Assembly: GCA_045534165.1 (NCBI GenBank)
Contig: JAZSJD010000055.1
Coordinates: 1 to 64,000 of the forward strand
Direction: 5' to 3'
Length of the DNA: 64,000 nucleotides
Origin: SIG575 sp045534165
GTDB lineage: Bacteria; Bacillota; Clostridia; Oscillospirales; Acutalibacteraceae
Part shown: positions 61,056-64,000 of the stretch, in pieces
How the letters are laid out: every line of letters begins with the position of its first letter
Position numbering within the stretch: the first letter of the stretch is position 1
Translations under genes and position numbers: made by a program
Notes under the pieces: model-generated
Database searches by the model: none
The model's input: the letters and a program-made list of their open reading frames with translations, nothing else
Told to the model about the DNA's origin: nothing

Positions 61056-61664
61056 TTGATAGCAATTGTAGATTATGGTTGCGGTAACCTTTTTTCAATT
61101 TCAAGTTCTGCAAAAGCACTTGGTCTTGATGTAAAAGTTACAGGCGATGCTGAAGAAATAAAAAAAGCTGACAGAATAATCCTTCCCGGTGTTGGAGCTT
61201 TTGAAGATGCAATAAACAAACTAAAACAATCAGGTCTTGCTGATATTATTGTTGAAGAAGCAAATAACGGCAAACCAATTCTCGGAATATGTCTCGGTAT
61301 GCAACTTTTATTTGATAAAAGCTATGAGTATGGAGAATTTGAAGGTTTAGGTCTTATAAAGGGCGAAATCTGCCCCTTTGAAGGCGATATAAATAAAGAA
61401 CTTAAAATTCCGCATATGGGTTGGAACAAACTTATTTTCAAGAAAAACAACCCTATTTTTAAATACATTAATGATGGAGATTATATGTATTTTGTTCATT
61501 CATATTATGGCAAAAACTGCGACGAAAGCCTTTTGGCTGTAAGTGAATATGATGTTTTAGTTCCCGCTGTTGTAAACAATAACAATGTTTATGGTATGCA
61601 ATTTCACCCTGAAAAAAGCGGTGAAAAAGGACTTTTACTTTTAAAAGCATTTTCTGAAATCTGA
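61056..61664 (+). CDS. hisH: Imidazole glycerol phosphate synthase, glutaminase subunit
   Basis: A 202-residue class I glutamine amidotransferase that supplies ammonia to HisF. The triad is intact: Cys in LGICLGMQLLF (~76-86), His and Glu in MQFHPEKSG (~179-187). The oxyanion loop is LPGVGAFEDA (~46). The start is TTG at 61056 with GGAGG 7 bases upstream. The intact triad contrasts with the broken one in CarA of this window. Confidence 0.96.
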   Translation: MIAIVDYGCGNLFSISSSAKALGLDVKVTGDAEEIKKADRIILPGVGAFEDAINKLKQSGLADIIVEEANNGKPILGICLGMQLLFDKSYEYGEFEGLGLIKGEICPFEGDINKELKIPHMGWNKLIFKKNNPIFKYINDGDYMYFVHSYYGKNCDESLLAVSEYDVLVPAVVNNNNVYGMQFHPEKSGEKGLLLLKAFSEI

Positions 61665-61674
61665 GGTGAATCAA

Positions 61675-62400
61675 ATGGAAATTTTTCCTGCAATAGATAT
61701 TAGAAACGGAAATGTTGTAAGACTTACTGAAGGTGATTACAACAGAATGACAGTTTATGGTTCAAGCCCTCTTGAAATGGCTGAAACTTTTATAAAAAAA
61801 GGTGCTAAAAATCTCCATATGGTTGACCTTGACGGTGCAAAAGACGGAACACCCGTTAACTTTGATGTAATCAAAAGTGTTGCAGAGACAGGTAAACTTT
61901 TTGTTGAAGTCGGTGGCGGAATAAGAGACGAAAAAAGAATTGAAGACTATCTCTCGCTGGGTGTAAACAGAGTTATTTTAGGCACTGTTGCTGTTCGTAA
62001 TTTCAAATTTGTTGAAGATTCGGTAAAAAAACATGGTGATAAAATCGCTGTTGGGGTTGACGCACGTGACGGAAAAGTTGCAGTAAGCGGTTGGCTTGAA
62101 ACAACTGAAATAGATTCACTTGAATTCTGTAAAAAATTACGTGATGCAGGTGTTAAAACAGTAATTTACACCGATATTTCAAAAGATGGTACTCTTTCAG
62201 GTACTAATCTTGAAATATACAAGCAACTCGCTGAAATCAAAGGTCTTGATATTATCGCTTCAGGCGGTATTACTTTTGAAAATGAAATCAAGGAATTAGC
62301 TTCAATTAATACATATGGTGCAATTGTAGGTAAAGCTGTGTATGCAGGCAAACTTGATTTGGAAAGAGTTCTTAAAATAGCTAAGGGGGAAATAATTTAA
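61675..62400 (+). CDS. hisA: Phosphoribosylformimino-AICAR ribotide isomerase
   Basis: A 241-residue TIM barrel for the fourth step, an Amadori rearrangement. Catalytic Asp residues are in PAIDIRNGNVVRL (~5-17) and YTDISKDGTLSG (~165). Phosphate sites are VGGGIRDE (~78) and SGGITFENE (~198). The ATG at 61675 has GAGG at 8 bases; a GTG at 61666 lies too close to that site. Its stop overlaps the hisF start. Confidence 0.95.
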   Translation: MEIFPAIDIRNGNVVRLTEGDYNRMTVYGSSPLEMAETFIKKGAKNLHMVDLDGAKDGTPVNFDVIKSVAETGKLFVEVGGGIRDEKRIEDYLSLGVNRVILGTVAVRNFKFVEDSVKKHGDKIAVGVDARDGKVAVSGWLETTEIDSLEFCKKLRDAGVKTVIYTDISKDGTLSGTNLEIYKQLAEIKGLDIIASGGITFENEIKELASINTYGAIVGKAVYAGKLDLERVLKIAKGEII

Positions 62401-63155
62401 TGATAACAAAAAGAATTATCCCCTGCCTTGATGTCAGAAACGGCAGAGTTGTTAAAGGCATTAATTTTGAGGGCATCCGGGATGTTGCTGACCCGGTTGA
62501 CCTTGCTCATTTTTATAATGACAGCGGTGCAGATGAACTTGTCTTTTATGATATAACCGCTTCTTTTGAAGGCAGAGCTTTATTTACAGATGTACTGAAA
62601 AAAGTTGCCTCTGAAATCTTTATTCCGTTAACAGTTGGCGGTGGAATTAATACAGTAGATGATTTCGACCGAGTTTTGAAATGCGGTGCGGATAAAGTTT
62701 CTGTTAATTCAGGTGCAATAAACAATCCTGAAATTATTACACAAGCTGCCAAAAAATATGGTGACCAATGCGTTGTTCTTTCAATGGACATAAAACGTGT
62801 TGATGGTGAATTCCATATTTTCAAGAATGGCGGAAGAATTGACACAGGCATCGATGCAATAAAATGGGCAGTTGACGGTGAAAAAAGAGGCGCCGGTGAA
62901 CTTGTTGTAAACAGTATTGATACTGACGGCATAAAACAAGGTTTTGATATTGAACTTCTCAAGGAAATTTCATCAAGAGTTTCAATACCTGTAATTGCAA
63001 GTGGCGGTGCAGGTAAAAAAGAAGATTTTTTACACTTGTTTAATGAAAACTGTGCAGATGCAGGTTTGGCAGCTTCTATTTTCCATAGAAAAGAACTGTC
63101 AATCAAAGATTTGAAAGAGTACCTCATTAAAAACAATGTTGAAATGAGAATATAA
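62400..63155 (+). CDS. hisF: Imidazole glycerol phosphate synthase, cyclase subunit
   Basis: A 251-residue TIM barrel that uses ammonia from HisH to form imidazole glycerol phosphate and AICAR. The catalytic Asp pair is in PCLDVRNGRVVKG (~8) and VLSMDIKRVDG (~127). Phosphate-binding loops are TVGGGINT (~79) and ASGGAGKKEDF (~200). The length is normal. The ATG overlaps the hisA stop, and GGGGAAATAA precedes it. Confidence 0.96.
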   Translation: MITKRIIPCLDVRNGRVVKGINFEGIRDVADPVDLAHFYNDSGADELVFYDITASFEGRALFTDVLKKVASEIFIPLTVGGGINTVDDFDRVLKCGADKVSVNSGAINNPEIITQAAKKYGDQCVVLSMDIKRVDGEFHIFKNGGRIDTGIDAIKWAVDGEKRGAGELVVNSIDTDGIKQGFDIELLKEISSRVSIPVIASGGAGKKEDFLHLFNENCADAGLAASIFHRKELSIKDLKEYLIKNNVEMRI

Positions 63156-63167
63156 GGAGAAATAACA

Positions 63168-63815
63168 ATGGATATTATTAATGAATTGAAATTTGATGAA
63201 AAGGGTCTTATACCTGCAATTGTACAAGATTTTTACACAAAAAAAGTTCTTATGCTTGCATATATGAATAAAGAAAGCCTTAAAATCAGCATTGAAGAAG
63301 GTAAAACTTGTTTCTTCAGCAGAAGCAGACAGGAACTTTGGAGAAAAGGTGCTACATCCGGAAATGTTCAGAATATTGTTTCAATAAGAACCGACTGTGA
63401 TATGGACACACTCCTTGTTGATGTTATTAAAGAAGGTCCTGCTTGTCACACAGGCAATGAAACTTGTTTCTTTAATGATATTGTTGAACCTACAAAAGAA
63501 AACGGTTTTTCATATCAGGGACTTTATGATATGCTTGTAGGCAGAAAATTTGAGAAAAAAGAAGGTTCATATACAACTTATCTTTTTGAAAAAGGCATTG
63601 ATAAAATCCTCAAAAAAGTCGGAGAAGAATGTACTGAAGTAATTATCGGTGCTAAAGGCGGAGATAAAGCTGAAACAATTTATGAAATCGCAGACCTTGC
63701 CTATCATGTAATGGTTATGATGATTGAAATGGGAATTACACTTGATGATGTAACAGCAGAACTTGCTAAACGTCACATCATTGATAAGAAAATTAAGCAG
63801 GAAAAAATGCAGTAA
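63168..63815 (+). CDS. hisIE: Bifunctional PR-AMP cyclohydrolase / PR-ATP pyrophosphatase
   Basis: A 215-residue fusion for steps two and three. Residues ~1-110 are the cyclohydrolase: TCFFSRSRQELWRKGATSGN (~45) and the metal-binding DCDMDTLLV and ACHTGNETCF (~85-104). Residues ~120-215 are the pyrophosphatase: VGEECTEVIIGAKGGD (~158) and YEIADLAYHVMVMM (~178). It is the last his gene, closed by a strong terminator. No histidinol-phosphate phosphatase gene is in the operon. Confidence 0.95.
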   Translation: MDIINELKFDEKGLIPAIVQDFYTKKVLMLAYMNKESLKISIEEGKTCFFSRSRQELWRKGATSGNVQNIVSIRTDCDMDTLLVDVIKEGPACHTGNETCFFNDIVEPTKENGFSYQGLYDMLVGRKFEKKEGSYTTYLFEKGIDKILKKVGEECTEVIIGAKGGDKAETIYEIADLAYHVMVMMIEMGITLDDVTAELAKRHIIDKKIKQEKMQ

Positions 63816-63818
63816 TAT

Positions 63819-63853
63819 AAAACGGTAAGTCAAAAATGACTTACCGTTTTTTC
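63819..63853 (+). terminator. Terminator of the histidine operon
   Basis: A perfect 14-bp stem AAAACGGTAAGTCA/TGACTTACCGTTTT with an AAAA loop continues into a T run. Confidence 0.95.
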
Positions 63854-63911
63854 ACATTTAGGGACAAAGTACATACTATGATAATGAATAATGAATGAAA
63901 GGAGAATTATT

Positions 63912-64000
63912 TTGCAGAGAATGTACGATTATTCTTATCATAATCAGCGTATGTATAAAGAAAACGTATATCGTCAGCACGATAGAAAAAATCAATCTAT
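63912..64000 (+). CDS. 5' end of an unidentified gene (cut by window edge)
   Basis: A TTG at 63912 follows AAAGGAG at 8 bases and opens a frame to the window end (29 codons), beginning MQRMYDYSYHNQRMYKENVY. The visible part is rich in Tyr, Arg, Gln and His and is hydrophilic. It is too short to recognise. The start could instead be the ATG at 63921. Confidence 0.55.
   Translation, partial: MQRMYDYSYHNQRMYKENVYRQHDRKNQS

Noticed and set aside
62546..63136. 196-residue minus-strand frame inside hisF
   Set aside because: Shadow of hisF; Ser/Pro-rich composition and no start signal.

Overview
The window looks like a chromosomal segment of a low-GC, spore-forming anaerobic Firmicute of class Clostridia, most likely a gut or rumen member of the Oscillospirales/Ruminococcaceae. 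The signs are the AT-rich DNA with strong GGAGG-type ribosome binding sites, several TTG/GTG starts, a set of sporulation genes (sigK, spoIIM, cwlD, a BofC-like protein), short HisG with HisZ, and 4Fe-4S aldo/keto reductases. The genus is an inference.

Layout. 1-141: 3' end of an IS3-family element. 161-5875: PAP2 phosphatase, PRPP synthetase, CDF metal transporter (all minus), then ABC-F ATPase and HAD phosphatase (plus). 5965-12730: YlmH-like RNA-binding protein, an attenuator-like leader, carA, a carB-dapF fusion, and a DivIVA-like coiled-coil protein. 12848-20343: sigK, an amidase, then a plus-strand cluster (cyclophilin, RpiR regulator, BaiN-like flavoprotein, cmk, plsC, ispH, ribosomal S1). 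20389-23699: nfo, pncB and a short Na/Pi symporter (minus). 23893-24074: tRNA-His and tRNA-Gln. 24189-32403: a hexuronate operon (GxGYxYP protein, GPH transporter, uxaC, uxuA, an SDR fructuronate reductase, KDPG aldolase, Gfo/Idh oxidoreductase). 32430-45365: thiN, pcrA, a glycosyltransferase, rodA-like, secG, tsaE-tsaB-rpiB, spoIIM, and xer-tatD-metG (minus), then an SH3 membrane protein. 45474-49182: a GH78-like glycosidase, an Fe-S aldo/keto reductase and a BofC-like protein (minus). 49374-54998: class A PBP, ruvX, cwlD, radA and a DUF protein. 55173-56149: flavodoxin-fold and GNAT proteins. 56359-63815: the histidine operon hisZGDCBHAF-IE. A partial gene starts at 63912.

The most unusual part is carA/carB. 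CarA has lost the glutaminase nucleophile (Cys to Gly) and the catalytic His (to Gln), while CarB keeps its key ATP-grasp residues. This predicts a carbamoyl-phosphate synthetase fed by free ammonia. CarB is fused in frame to a diaminopimelate-epimerase-like domain in which both catalytic cysteines are replaced (Tyr and Ser), so it is a pseudo-epimerase. Upstream lies a consensus promoter, a possible 41-codon leader ORF, and a ladder of four alternately pairing arms ending in a terminator. Together these look like a remodelled, specially regulated carbamoyl-phosphate synthetase.

Most other genes are housekeeping genes with intact active-site motifs. Smaller oddities are an SD-sequestering terminator hairpin before spoIIM, divergent promoters whose -35 boxes sit in the two arms of one inverted repeat, an ABC-F protein with a lost signature motif, and an amidase without its first zinc histidine.
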